A stretch of DNA of 30,686 bases from an uncultured Prevotellaceae bacterium (GTDB lineage Bacteria > Bacteroidota > Bacteroidia > Bacteroidales > Bacteroidaceae): contig CALZOH010000004.1 of the NCBI GenBank assembly GCA_945827465.1, positions 1 through 30,686 on the forward strand. The letters are read 5' to 3'. The position numbers and the translations under genes are program-made. The notes below the pieces were generated by a model. The model saw only the letters and a list, made by a program, of their open reading frames with translations. It searched no databases and was not told the origin of the DNA. Below, piece after piece: positions 7,614-15,919 of the stretch (its first letter is position 1; each line of letters opens with the position of its first letter).

Positions 7614-8999
7614 ATGAAACACTCTATAAAATCATGGATTGCACTGATGCTGTTCTTTGTTAGTGCAACAGCAATGGCACAAGAAACCAAATCAGGTTAT
7701 TTCACCGAGGGATACCTCTACCGTTACAGTATGAATCCGGCGTTAGGCAATGACAAGAACTTCGTTTCCATTCCGGCGTTGGGAAACATCAACGTGGGTC
7801 TGCGCAGTAACATCGGTGTTGACAATATCCTCTATAACGTGAACGGGAAGACGACTACCTTCCTGAACCCGAATGTGAGCGCAGCAGAGTTCTTGAAGAA
7901 CGTTCATGACAAGAACCGCATCGGAACCGACGTCAAACTGAACGTTTTGTCAGCAGGTTTCAAAGGATTCGGGGGCTACAACACCATTAGCCTCAATGTG
8001 CGTGCCAATGTCGGCCTCACCGTGCCCGGTTCGTTGCTGCGTTTGGCCAAGGAAGGTCCTGAAAACAAGACATACGACATAAAAGATTTCAATGCTCACG
8101 CTGATGCGTATGTCGAGCTGGGCTTTGGTCATTCAAGACAGCTTAACGAGCAATGGAAAGTGGGTGGAACACTCAAATTCTTGCTTGGTGGTGGTAACGT
8201 TGACGCTGAGTTCAACAACGCATCACTTACGTTGGGAGAAGATCAGTGGATGGCCACGACTGATGCGAAGGTGCAAACAAGCGTGAAGGGCTTTACTTAC
8301 AAGACAACCGAGAAGCTGAGAGGCGCAGAGGGACAAGAAGTGCGCCATACTTACGTCGACGACGTTGATGTGGACGGAGGTGGTCCTAATGGTTTTGGTC
8401 TTGCGGTTGATTTAGGTGCTGAGTTTAAGCTCAACAAGGACTGGACGTTCAGCGCTTCACTCTTGGATCTGGGCTTTATCAACTGGAACAACAACATGGT
8501 AGCCTCGACCAATGGTGTACAAACCTTCACAACAGATCGTTACATCTTTAATGTGGACGATAACGCCACCAACAGCTTCGAGAACGAGATGGATCGTTTG
8601 GAAGAAGGCATCGCCAGCCTCTATGAGTTGCAAGATAATGGCGATCAAGGCAGCAGAACACGCATGTTAGGCGCTACCCTCAACCTCGGCGCGGAATATA
8701 CGTTCCCATTATACGACAAGTTGAAGTTCGGCCTGCTCAATACAACTCGCATTCAGGGTGAATATTCTTGGACCGAGTTCCGTTTGTCGGCCAACGTATC
8801 TCCCCTCAAATGGTTCGGGGCCGGAATCAATACGGCCGTGGGTAGTTATGGTGCCTCATTCGGTTGGATTTGTAGCATTCATCCCAAAGGTTATACCCTG
8901 TTTCTCGCCATGGACCACACGTTGGGCTCTTTGGCCAAGCAAGGATTGCCTCTATCAGGTAAAGGCAGTGTCAGCTTGGGTATGAACATCGCATTTTAA
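7614..8999 (+). CDS. DUF5723-like outer-membrane beta-barrel protein
   Basis: This is a 461-residue protein with a Sec signal peptide, probably cleaved at AMA/Q (residues 22-23). The start at 7614 is preferred over an in-frame ATG at 7557, which overlaps the upstream gene and would displace the signal. Near the N-terminus is the motif YRYSMNPALGN, typical of the Bacteroidota DUF5723 and PorV/PorQ-like barrels. Many amphipathic strands follow, with aromatic girdle residues, and the chain ends in the strand SVSLGMNIAF with a terminal Phe, as expected for BAM-assembled barrels. No catalytic residues are recognised. The gene is paired with the upstream lipoprotein and ends before a hairpin at 9021-9050. 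Confidence 0.8.
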   Translation: MKHSIKSWIALMLFFVSATAMAQETKSGYFTEGYLYRYSMNPALGNDKNFVSIPALGNINVGLRSNIGVDNILYNVNGKTTTFLNPNVSAAEFLKNVHDKNRIGTDVKLNVLSAGFKGFGGYNTISLNVRANVGLTVPGSLLRLAKEGPENKTYDIKDFNAHADAYVELGFGHSRQLNEQWKVGGTLKFLLGGGNVDAEFNNASLTLGEDQWMATTDAKVQTSVKGFTYKTTEKLRGAEGQEVRHTYVDDVDVDGGGPNGFGLAVDLGAEFKLNKDWTFSASLLDLGFINWNNNMVASTNGVQTFTTDRYIFNVDDNATNSFENEMDRLEEGIASLYELQDNGDQGSRTRMLGATLNLGAEYTFPLYDKLKFGLLNTTRIQGEYSWTEFRLSANVSPLKWFGAGINTAVGSYGASFGWICSIHPKGYTLFLAMDHTLGSLAKQGLPLSGKGSVSLGMNIAF

Positions 9000-9020
9000 A
9001 TTATTACATCAATTTCTCTT

Positions 9021-9053
9021 GGGGTGCGTTTCCGTGAGGAAACGTGCCCCTAC
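9021..9053. repeat. single REP-like hairpin, also a candidate terminator
   Basis: On the plus strand GGGGTGCGTTTCC pairs with GGAAACGTGCCCC (13 bp, two G-U pairs) across a GTGA tetraloop of GNRA type. The T-rich tract CTTGTTTTTTG follows, so it can end transcription of the gene stopping at 8999. Read on the minus strand, the hairpin is preceded by GTAG (9053-9050) and begins GTAGGGGC, exactly the foot of the repeats at both window ends but with a different stem. It therefore looks like a second REP family placed between convergent genes. Confidence 0.7.
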
Positions 9054-9114
9054 TTGTTTTTTGTAGTATAGATAAAAGGTCGTCGCCTGCCTTTCGACCC
9101 TATCCATCATCACG

Positions 9115-9161
9115 AAAAAACCTGCAAACAGACCATTCGATGGGTACTGTTTGCAGGTTTT
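9115..9161 (-). terminator. intrinsic terminator for the GH110/GH25/malQ unit
   Basis: A perfect stem pairs AACCTGCAAACAG (9119-9131) with CTGTTTGCAGGTT (9147-9159). On the minus strand it is followed by a run of six T (complement of 9115-9120). It lies 20 bases past the malQ stop at 9183 and faces the plus-strand hairpin at 9021-9050, so the convergent genes each have their own terminator. Confidence 0.85.
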
Positions 9162-9182
9162 CAGGTGAAACGGAGACGGGCG

Positions 9183-11726
9183 TCAGTTGATTGTGCGTGA
9201 AGAGAAGTTCATCACGGAGGCAAACATCTGTTTGATTTCAGGAGACGCCTTGAGTTTCTCAATGTCGAAGAGCATGCGATAACGCCAATAGTGTCGTGAA
9301 TTGGCCGGATCATTGATTTGTTCCTTGTCGGCGTCGCTGTCGCAGAAGCGTGGGGCCATGGCCAGCCAATCCTGCAGGGCCAAAATGCACAAGGCTGAGG
9401 GAGATTGCAGGTGACGTAAGATGATTTCAGAGGCCAACCCGGGTGTCAACAGTTCGGGGCGAGCCTCGCCCGGAGCACGACGAAGGCAACTCTGGTAGTA
9501 AGTCTGGGCGTCATCGGGATGATTCTTCCACCATTTGCGAAGGGGCTCCATGTCGTGGGTCGTAATGGTGTCGACTGAGAGGTAGGGATTCTGCTGAACG
9601 TCGGCAAAACGATTCCAGGAGTACTTGGGCATGCTCTCCACTTCGAGCGATAGAATGTGGAGTGAGTTCAAAACCGTTCTCATACAAGTCGGAATCATAC
9701 CCAAGTCTTCGGCACACGGAAGCATACGGGTGGCTTGCGTGACGAGTGAGAGCTTATGGAGAGCCAGTTTGGTCCAATATTCATCGTGACGACGATAGAA
9801 GTAATCGTTGTGCAGCTGTTCGTAGGCCCGACGGTCGTTCTCGTCAAGGGCTCGGAAAGCTTCGGTCGAGGTTCCTGCGATGGTCGGATGACACTTGTTA
9901 GGTTCTGATGCAGCGAGGAACAGGCTCTGTTTCATCTCCTCTTCGGTGTGGGTGGAGGGTGATGTGACACGGATGTCGGCACGGAAACCATAGCGACGAA
10001 TCTCTTGTTCGTCAAAAGGCAGGGCCGGATTGAAGTGTCCCACCATGCCTGAACGCAGGGGATAAGGTATTTCCCAAATGCGGAAGAATCCCAAGACGTG
10101 ATCAATGCGGTAGGCGTCGAAGAAATGAGCCATGTATCGCAGTCTATCTTTCCACCACCGGCCGTCGTCGAGCAGAATGTTCTCCCAATGATAGGTTGGG
10201 AAGCCCCAGTTTTGTCCGTCCTTGGAGAAGAAGTCAGGGGGAGCGCCGGCCTGTCCGTCGAAGTGAAAGAGTGTAGGATGAGTCCAAGCCGACACACTGT
10301 CGCGGCTGACGCCGATGGGAATGTCGCCTTTGAGTATTACACCGCATCTTCGGGCCTTACGATGCACCGAACTCAGTTGGGTGAAGAGTTCATATTGGAT
10401 GAACTGATGATAATTTACTTCGTTCTCATGTCCTTGGTCCGTAATCCAACGTCGTAGATGTTGCTCTTGATAGTGACTGAACTGCGGCCATTGTCTGAAG
10501 TCGGACGTTCCGAAGTGTTGTTGCAGGAAACGATAGCACGCATATGGCCAAAGCCAGTGAGCTTCGCGCTTGACAAAGGTCCGGTAGGCCGGCGTCTGGC
10601 TTACCCGAGGGAAATGCAAGCGATAAACTTCGCGCAACAACTGTTCCTTTACTCTGTTGACAGCCTCGTAGTCGACCGTGTCGTGGTCTTCACAGGCCTG
10701 ACACGTGGTCTCATAAGTCTGATAGACCTCGGGTGGAAGCAGACGCTTGATTGCAGCCTGGTCGAAATACATCGGATGCAGGGCATACTCAGAGATGGCG
10801 TTGTACGGATAAGAGTCGGCCCACGTACCGGAACGTGTCGTATCGTTGATGGGGAGGATTTGTAGCACGCGCAATCCCACCGACGACACGAAATCGATCA
10901 TGGCTGACAAGCTGCCAAAGTCTCCAACACCACCGCTACAGCGGCTCCTCATGGAGAAGACAGGGGCAACCAGACCCGCTACACGTGGTTGCGTTTGGGA
11001 AATACGCACCGGAGTCTCTTCGACGAGCACGTCACCACCCTGTAGAAAGGGTCGTTCGAGTCGGCGGTTGAAGCCCTCCTCCCAAAGCGGCGTCTGTGTG
11101 GCTTCGTTCCACACAACAACCTTATACTCCAAGGGAAAATGGAGTTCGTTCAAGGGAAGGTTGACCTCATATTCATAGTGGCCTACGCGTCGCAGAGGCA
11201 GGGCTTCGGCCGGGTTCCAGTCGCCTAAGAGCGGTTGATTGCCGGTGAGTCGCAATTCACCTTCGCCACGAGGCAATTCTTCGGGAAGTCGCAGGGTGAG
11301 CAGGCTCTTCGCCCGGGTTTCGGGCTCGTTGTCAGCGTGAGACGAGGTCGGTGTCACCTGATTTGAGGCAAAGGGGAAAAGGCACTCAGTGAAGGCGGTG
11401 GTGTAAAGACAGGCGTTATCGCCCGAAGGACGCCACGCACAGTGCAGGCACAGGTCGGTATGTTCAGGCAATCGGATGCGATGGCTGTAGCCCACCACTT
11501 CTTCGTCTATGATCTTGCCCTGATTCATCACTTGGAAGCGCAGCTCGGCCGTAGAACCGGCCCAGTCGCCAACCGGCAGACTGCCTTGCCAGAGTCGACC
11601 GTCGGTCGAAGTGAGCGTGAGCAAGTAAGGATGGGTTTCATGACGGCGTGCCGGCAATGAAATCTGGCAGAGCACCCTGCAGGGTGATGCTGCAATATAT
11701 TCAATCGAGATGTGTAATAGATTCAT
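9183..11726 (-). CDS. malQ: 4-alpha-glucanotransferase, DPE2-like, with N-terminal CBM20
   Basis: This is an 847-residue GH77 amylomaltase/disproportionating enzyme that transfers glucosyl or maltosyl units between alpha-1,4-glucans. Residues about 140-235 form a clear CBM20 starch-binding domain (LLGDWNPAEALPL, 166-178). A more diverged CBM20-like module occupies about 1-110. The catalytic core shows the nucleophile Asp542 in YRIDHVLGF, the acid/base Glu673 in AEDLG and Asp725 in TTHDM. The length, the dual N-terminal modules and the THDM variant match the DPE2-type enzymes of plants and Bacteroidota, rather than the short bacterial amylomaltases. It has no signal peptide, so it is cytoplasmic. 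It is the last gene of a three-gene unit, 18 bases after the lysozyme gene. Confidence 0.95.
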   Translation of the reverse strand: MNLLHISIEYIAASPCRVLCQISLPARRHETHPYLLTLTSTDGRLWQGSLPVGDWAGSTAELRFQVMNQGKIIDEEVVGYSHRIRLPEHTDLCLHCAWRPSGDNACLYTTAFTECLFPFASNQVTPTSSHADNEPETRAKSLLTLRLPEELPRGEGELRLTGNQPLLGDWNPAEALPLRRVGHYEYEVNLPLNELHFPLEYKVVVWNEATQTPLWEEGFNRRLERPFLQGGDVLVEETPVRISQTQPRVAGLVAPVFSMRSRCSGGVGDFGSLSAMIDFVSSVGLRVLQILPINDTTRSGTWADSYPYNAISEYALHPMYFDQAAIKRLLPPEVYQTYETTCQACEDHDTVDYEAVNRVKEQLLREVYRLHFPRVSQTPAYRTFVKREAHWLWPYACYRFLQQHFGTSDFRQWPQFSHYQEQHLRRWITDQGHENEVNYHQFIQYELFTQLSSVHRKARRCGVILKGDIPIGVSRDSVSAWTHPTLFHFDGQAGAPPDFFSKDGQNWGFPTYHWENILLDDGRWWKDRLRYMAHFFDAYRIDHVLGFFRIWEIPYPLRSGMVGHFNPALPFDEQEIRRYGFRADIRVTSPSTHTEEEMKQSLFLAASEPNKCHPTIAGTSTEAFRALDENDRRAYEQLHNDYFYRRHDEYWTKLALHKLSLVTQATRMLPCAEDLGMIPTCMRTVLNSLHILSLEVESMPKYSWNRFADVQQNPYLSVDTITTHDMEPLRKWWKNHPDDAQTYYQSCLRRAPGEARPELLTPGLASEIILRHLQSPSALCILALQDWLAMAPRFCDSDADKEQINDPANSRHYWRYRMLFDIEKLKASPEIKQMFASVMNFSSRTIN

Positions 11727-11744
11727 CTTTCTATAGAAATGTGC

Positions 11745-12554
11745 TTATTTATACAGGATATCTAATAAGGAGAAGCCGTCCATAATCATACTGCGGTCCA
11801 CATCGCCATCCACACCGGGCACATCGCCATGCGATGTATATTGCCAAATGGTGTACTTACGTCCGTCGGAAAGCACCGGTTGGGCGTCACGGTAGAAAGC
11901 AATCATCAGCGGATAGTCGTCGAAACCACGACCGGCCAGATGTTTGTTATAAAAGTTGACGAAAGTATACAGAATGGGCTTCTTGCCATAGTGTTGCGTG
12001 AGGAGTTCAAGGAATTTCTTGAGTCGGGCAACCAATACCGACGTTGAACAGCGGTTGGTATGCTCCACATCGACGATGGGCAGGAGGTCTTGTTCCTCTT
12101 TTTTTACCATCGACGTCATGTTCTTGAACTGTTCTTCGACCGATAGATGGGCACGAAAGAAATGATAGCTTCCCACCTTGATGCCTGCCTTGCGTGCTTC
12201 GGTGATGTTGCGCACGTATTGGTCGTCAATCAGGCTGACACCTTCGGTCGCCTTCATGTAGGCGTAAGCAATGTCGGCACGGGCCACGGCCTGCCAGTCG
12301 ACGGTGTGCTGGTAGTGCGAAACGTCGATACCCTCTTTCCACCTCATTTCACGGTCGGCAGGGGGGGATACTTCTTCCTGCGGCGTCAAGTTGGGATGAA
12401 GCGGTGTAAAGATAATCTCCGGATCGGGTTCGGGAGTACGAATCACGGGAGTACGTTTCTTCTCCATCTTTTTCCGAGCATCGGTTTGTATGCCACAACA
12501 CGTACCGAATACGAAAAGCAGGAGGAGAATACGAAGGAGGTTTTGGGTCATCAC
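11745..12554 (-). CDS. GH25 lysozyme-like protein (N,O-muramidase)
   Basis: This is a 269-residue exported protein with a hydrophobic N-terminus (residues 6-20) ending in TCC, a possible but imperfect lipobox. A Pro/Lys-rich linker spans about 26-66. The GH25 barrel begins at GIDVSHYQ (catalytic-site Asp77) and carries the DxE motif at PIVDVEH (Asp162, Glu164), YTFVNFY strand segments, and the C-terminal YTIWQYTSHGDVPGVDGDVD that closes the GH25 active site. Family members cleave the MurNAc-GlcNAc bond of peptidoglycan. It sits between a GH110 gene (30 bases upstream) and malQ (18 bases downstream). It may remodel its own wall or attack other bacteria; the sequence does not decide. Confidence 0.92.
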   Translation of the reverse strand: MMTQNLLRILLLLFVFGTCCGIQTDARKKMEKKRTPVIRTPEPDPEIIFTPLHPNLTPQEEVSPPADREMRWKEGIDVSHYQHTVDWQAVARADIAYAYMKATEGVSLIDDQYVRNITEARKAGIKVGSYHFFRAHLSVEEQFKNMTSMVKKEEQDLLPIVDVEHTNRCSTSVLVARLKKFLELLTQHYGKKPILYTFVNFYNKHLAGRGFDDYPLMIAFYRDAQPVLSDGRKYTIWQYTSHGDVPGVDGDVDRSMIMDGFSLLDILYK

Positions 12555-12584
12555 GTTCTGATAGGGATAAGCGTCTGAAGCTGG

Positions 12585-14273
12585 TTAGGGCTGAGTGGGA
12601 GTTTGCGGATAATCTTTGATGGTCACCTGACGGCAGTGGTCCTGACGAACATAGTCGGTTGCCTGTATACGATTGTTCTCTATCAATACGTTTTCGGCGT
12701 CTTGCAACAGAATCGCATACCGCTGGCGCGAGTGGAACACATTGTTACGAATGATAATGTTCCGATTGACGTAAGGCGGAGTCTTGCGTGCTTCGGTCGA
12801 AACCATGACGCACGACGCTGTACCCTCTCCCACTGCTTCACCACACTCCGAAATATAGTTGTTCTCGATGAGTGCCGACTCAACCGGACTCGCTTCGCGC
12901 CAACTGAGCTCGCCTCCCAACTTAATCGCCGTGTGCGTGCTGTGTTCGATGTAGTTGCCGGTGATGACACTGTGTGGAACCTTGAGCAAGAAGGCTCGTG
13001 CGTTGGCATAGGAAGCGCGGTTGTTGATGATGCTGACGCGAGGATAACGCGTATGATTGACCAAATAACACGATTTCTCCATTTCGGCAGGGAAATCCTT
13101 GTTCAGGGTGACGAGCACCTGCCAGTTCACGACCGAGGTGTCGACGTCACGCACCACAAAACGGTCACGGGTTTCGAGCGACTCACGGTCCACCAGCAGC
13201 AAGGTGTCACCTTTTGTGGGATAGTCCAACGATTGAGCGTGGAGGTCTGCCCCTTCAATCTTGATCTCAACTTGGCGGGGCTGCTGCGTTTGAGGGTATA
13301 TCGTATAATAATAATTGTGCACATTGGTGCAATCGTCGCCGTTACCTTTGAAGATCGAGTTCCGAATGGTCAGCTGTCCGCTGCAAGAGGTGAAGTGGGT
13401 AGCATCGGTGTTGGTAGAACTGTATCGTCCCGGTTCCGGAACCACCTTCAAACCATCGATGAGGATGTTCTCTGTCAGGTGACCCACGATTCCCATGCCC
13501 GGAAAACTATGTATCGTGACGTTCTCAACAGTCACGTCGCGCGACTCTTTGAGCATGATACAAGGCCGATAATGTCCCCCATAACGGATAATGAGGTAGT
13601 CTCCGACAGGAGGAAGGTCGTGCGACTCCACACGGATGAGACCTGGACGCACTAACTCCATCTTACCGGTGTGCGCATAGTAGAACCTTTGTTTGGATTG
13701 ACTGTAGAAATAGAGTCGTCCTTGCACGATATGGTCTATATATCGGTACAACTGGGGGTCGAACTCGGCGAGAAATCCGTCGGGCCCGTTGCTCACGATG
13801 CGTGCTTCGGTGGCTGCAGGACGACGATAGGTTATGGTGAGACCTTTCAAGGTCAGGTTGCGGGTCTGAACGAATGACATGACCTCCATCCACCCTTCCA
13901 CCTCGAGCACGGCACCTTCGGCCAGAATCGTTAGGTCGCGTGCTCCGGTAAAGTCAAGGCCGGTTACGTATGGTTTGCGAGGGTTAAACAGTTGCCACTG
14001 CACCTCCAGACCGTTGCCGAGCTCGCCATTGATGGCGCGTCGCTCTATATCGGCCGCCGTCGGGTCTGAAAATTGGTAGACACCGGGTTCGAGGCGCAGG
14101 GTTACACCTCGATGTTGACGACAATATTCTGCCGCTTTGCGCAAGGCTGCCGCATCGTTCATTCCGTCATTGGGTATAGCTCCAAACGACGAGACTGATA
14201 CTTCTTTGTTTTTACCCTCAACAAATTGCTGACAAGCCAGCCATATACACAATGTAACCAATAGTTGTTTCAT
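12585..14273 (-). CDS. probable GH110 alpha-galactosidase (right-handed beta-helix)
   Basis: This is a 562-residue exported protein with a signal peptide of about 20 residues (ending near FVEG/K). The N-terminal VSSFGAIPNDGMNDAAAL segment is typical of pectate-lyase-like parallel beta-helices. The helix contains SSTNTDATHFTSC with Asp290 and GNGDDCTNVH with Asp313 and Asp314. In GH110 enzymes the three catalytic Asp residues (321, 344 and 345 in the characterised Pseudoalteromonas enzyme, as I recall) have the same +23/+24 spacing. GH110 members remove terminal alpha-1,3-galactose, including blood-group B epitopes. The protein starts a three-gene unit with its own promoter. The fold is certain. 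The family assignment rests on these motifs and the linkage specificity is inference. Confidence 0.82.
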   Translation of the reverse strand: MKQLLVTLCIWLACQQFVEGKNKEVSVSSFGAIPNDGMNDAAALRKAAEYCRQHRGVTLRLEPGVYQFSDPTAADIERRAINGELGNGLEVQWQLFNPRKPYVTGLDFTGARDLTILAEGAVLEVEGWMEVMSFVQTRNLTLKGLTITYRRPAATEARIVSNGPDGFLAEFDPQLYRYIDHIVQGRLYFYSQSKQRFYYAHTGKMELVRPGLIRVESHDLPPVGDYLIIRYGGHYRPCIMLKESRDVTVENVTIHSFPGMGIVGHLTENILIDGLKVVPEPGRYSSTNTDATHFTSCSGQLTIRNSIFKGNGDDCTNVHNYYYTIYPQTQQPRQVEIKIEGADLHAQSLDYPTKGDTLLLVDRESLETRDRFVVRDVDTSVVNWQVLVTLNKDFPAEMEKSCYLVNHTRYPRVSIINNRASYANARAFLLKVPHSVITGNYIEHSTHTAIKLGGELSWREASPVESALIENNYISECGEAVGEGTASCVMVSTEARKTPPYVNRNIIIRNNVFHSRQRYAILLQDAENVLIENNRIQATDYVRQDHCRQVTIKDYPQTPTQP

Positions 14274-14312
14274 ATTTCCGTAATTGATCGATAGATGACA
14301 TTATCTATTTTG

Positions 14313-14343
14313 CAAAGTTATCATTTTTTATACGCCCGTGAAA
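14313..14343 (-). promoter_or_regulatory. promoter of the GH110/GH25/malQ unit
   Basis: On the minus strand a TTTC box (14343-14340) is separated by 19 bases from TAACTTTG (14320-14313), matching the Bacteroidota TTTG-N19-21-TAnnTTTG pattern. The GH110 ATG at 14273 lies 40 bases downstream of the -7 box. Confidence 0.6.
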
Positions 14344-14430
14344 GTATCAACTGAAGGAATATTGGATAAATATCATCGTCCTGCATGTTTTGAACCATCT
14401 TTGTTGGTCTCATCTTAGTAGCAACAAGAA

Positions 14431-14463
14431 GGCCGGCAACCCGCATGCAAGAGGTTACCGGCC
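14431..14463 (-). terminator. terminator of the gltBD operon
   Basis: On the minus strand GGCCGGTAACC pairs with GGTTGCCGGCC (11 bp, one T-G pair) over an 11-base loop, followed by a T-rich tract (TTCTTGTTG). It lies 43 bases past the gltD stop at 14506 and upstream of the next promoter, so it separates the two units. Confidence 0.75.
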
Positions 14464-14505
14464 GAGATGTTGGAAAAAACGAACCGAATTGAATCTATAC
14501 TACTG

Positions 14506-15846
14506 TTATTTCTTGAGATAATCTAAAATCTTTTTGGACGTTTGTTGACCCGATGCAATGGCCCGCACGACCAAGCTGGCACCGTTGGCTGCGTCACCCG
14601 CCACAAAAACATGTTCGGCGAAGGTGGGTTGTTGGGGCTTGATGAAGCCCATGGCCAGCAATACAAGGTCGCATTCAATCACTTCTTTCTTGCCATCGAG
14701 TTTCATGATGGGACGTCCGCCCTCTGGATTGGGTTGCCAGACGACTCCTTCTACCTCTGCGCCCGTCACTTTACCACCGTTGCCAATGAATTGATTCGTG
14801 TTCAACAGCCAACGTCGTTCACAACCTTCTTCGTGGGCGAAGGTTGTCTTCAATATCACGGGCCAATTGGGCCACGGCGTGGCCGGGTTCACTCCGACAG
14901 GAGGCTTGGGCATAATCTCTATTTGCGTTACCGACACCGCACCTTGTCTGTGAGCGGTTCCGATGCAGTCGGAACCGGTGTCTCCACCGCCTATAACGAG
15001 CACTTTCTTCCCTTTTGCGGTGATGCGCTGGGCCGGTGTGAAAGTCTGCCCGGCCAGTACGCGGTTCTGTTGACCCAAGTAGTCAAGTGCGAGATGGATG
15101 CCTTTCAACTCACGTCCTTTCACCGAGAGGTCGCGGGCCGTAGGTGTACCCGTACAAATGGCATAAGCGTCGTAGCCCTCGGGTAGTTGTAAGGGGTCAA
15201 TGTCCTTGTTGCATTCAAAACGAATGCCTTCAGCCTCCATCAATCGGATGCGTCGGTCGATGATGGCCTTGTTGAGCTTGAAGTTAGGGATTCCATAACG
15301 TAGCAATCCCCCCGGTGCTTCGTTGCGGTCGAATACGGTGACCTCCACTCCGGCCTTGTTCAGGCGGTTGGCTGTGGCCAAACCGGCCGGTCCGGCACCG
15401 ATCACGGCCACACGCTTGCCTATTCGGGTGGGCTTACAGGGTTGTATGTAACTCTCTTGAAAGGCGCGTTCGATGATTGCACACTCGTTTTCCCTATTAC
15501 ACGTGGGCTCATGCATCACTTCGTTGAGAACACAGCTCTTTTCACAGAGTGCAGGACACACGCGCCCCGTAAACTCGGGGAACTCATTGGTCTGAACCAG
15601 ACGCTTATAAGCCAGTTCCCACTCTCCACGATAGAGCGCATCGTTCCATTCGGGTATCTTGCTACCCGTGGGACAGGCCCAATGACAGAAGGGCACACCG
15701 CAGTTCATACAACGACTGGCCTGTTCTTGACGGTCTTTAGAGTTTAATGTCTGCTCAACTTCTCCGTAGTCCAATATACGGTCGTGAATCGGACGGTAAC
15801 CCGCTTCCTTGCGGGGTATATTCATGAATGCTTTAGGGTTTCCCAT
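14506..15846 (-). CDS. gltD: glutamate synthase small subunit
   Basis: This is a 446-residue subunit that oxidises NAD(P)H and passes electrons through FAD and iron-sulphur clusters to the large subunit, for glutamate formation from 2-oxoglutarate and glutamine. The N-terminal cysteine clusters are Cys46/49/54/58 (RCMNCGVPFCHWAC) and Cys97/101/105 (CPALCEKSC), ligands of two 4Fe-4S centres. The FAD-binding motif VIGAGPAG begins at residue 148, and the pyridine-nucleotide motif VIGGGDTG near 284. A C-terminal FAD-contacting GDAANGASLVVRA segment is present. Length is normal for the family. It follows gltB after 73 bases with no terminator between, so the two subunits are co-transcribed. Confidence 0.97.
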   Translation of the reverse strand: MGNPKAFMNIPRKEAGYRPIHDRILDYGEVEQTLNSKDRQEQASRCMNCGVPFCHWACPTGSKIPEWNDALYRGEWELAYKRLVQTNEFPEFTGRVCPALCEKSCVLNEVMHEPTCNRENECAIIERAFQESYIQPCKPTRIGKRVAVIGAGPAGLATANRLNKAGVEVTVFDRNEAPGGLLRYGIPNFKLNKAIIDRRIRLMEAEGIRFECNKDIDPLQLPEGYDAYAICTGTPTARDLSVKGRELKGIHLALDYLGQQNRVLAGQTFTPAQRITAKGKKVLVIGGGDTGSDCIGTAHRQGAVSVTQIEIMPKPPVGVNPATPWPNWPVILKTTFAHEEGCERRWLLNTNQFIGNGGKVTGAEVEGVVWQPNPEGGRPIMKLDGKKEVIECDLVLLAMGFIKPQQPTFAEHVFVAGDAANGASLVVRAIASGQQTSKKILDYLKK

Positions 15847-15919
15847 GATTTGTTTCTTGTTGTTTGGAGTGATCCTCGTTGCCGAGAACGACTCGAATTA
15901 ATTAAAGTGATGTGAATAA

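Noticed and set aside
12603..13655. 350-codon open frame on the plus strand
   Set aside because: It lies entirely antisense to the GH110-like gene, whose beta-helix motifs and signal peptide are clear. The plus-strand product has no recognisable domain and no promoter.
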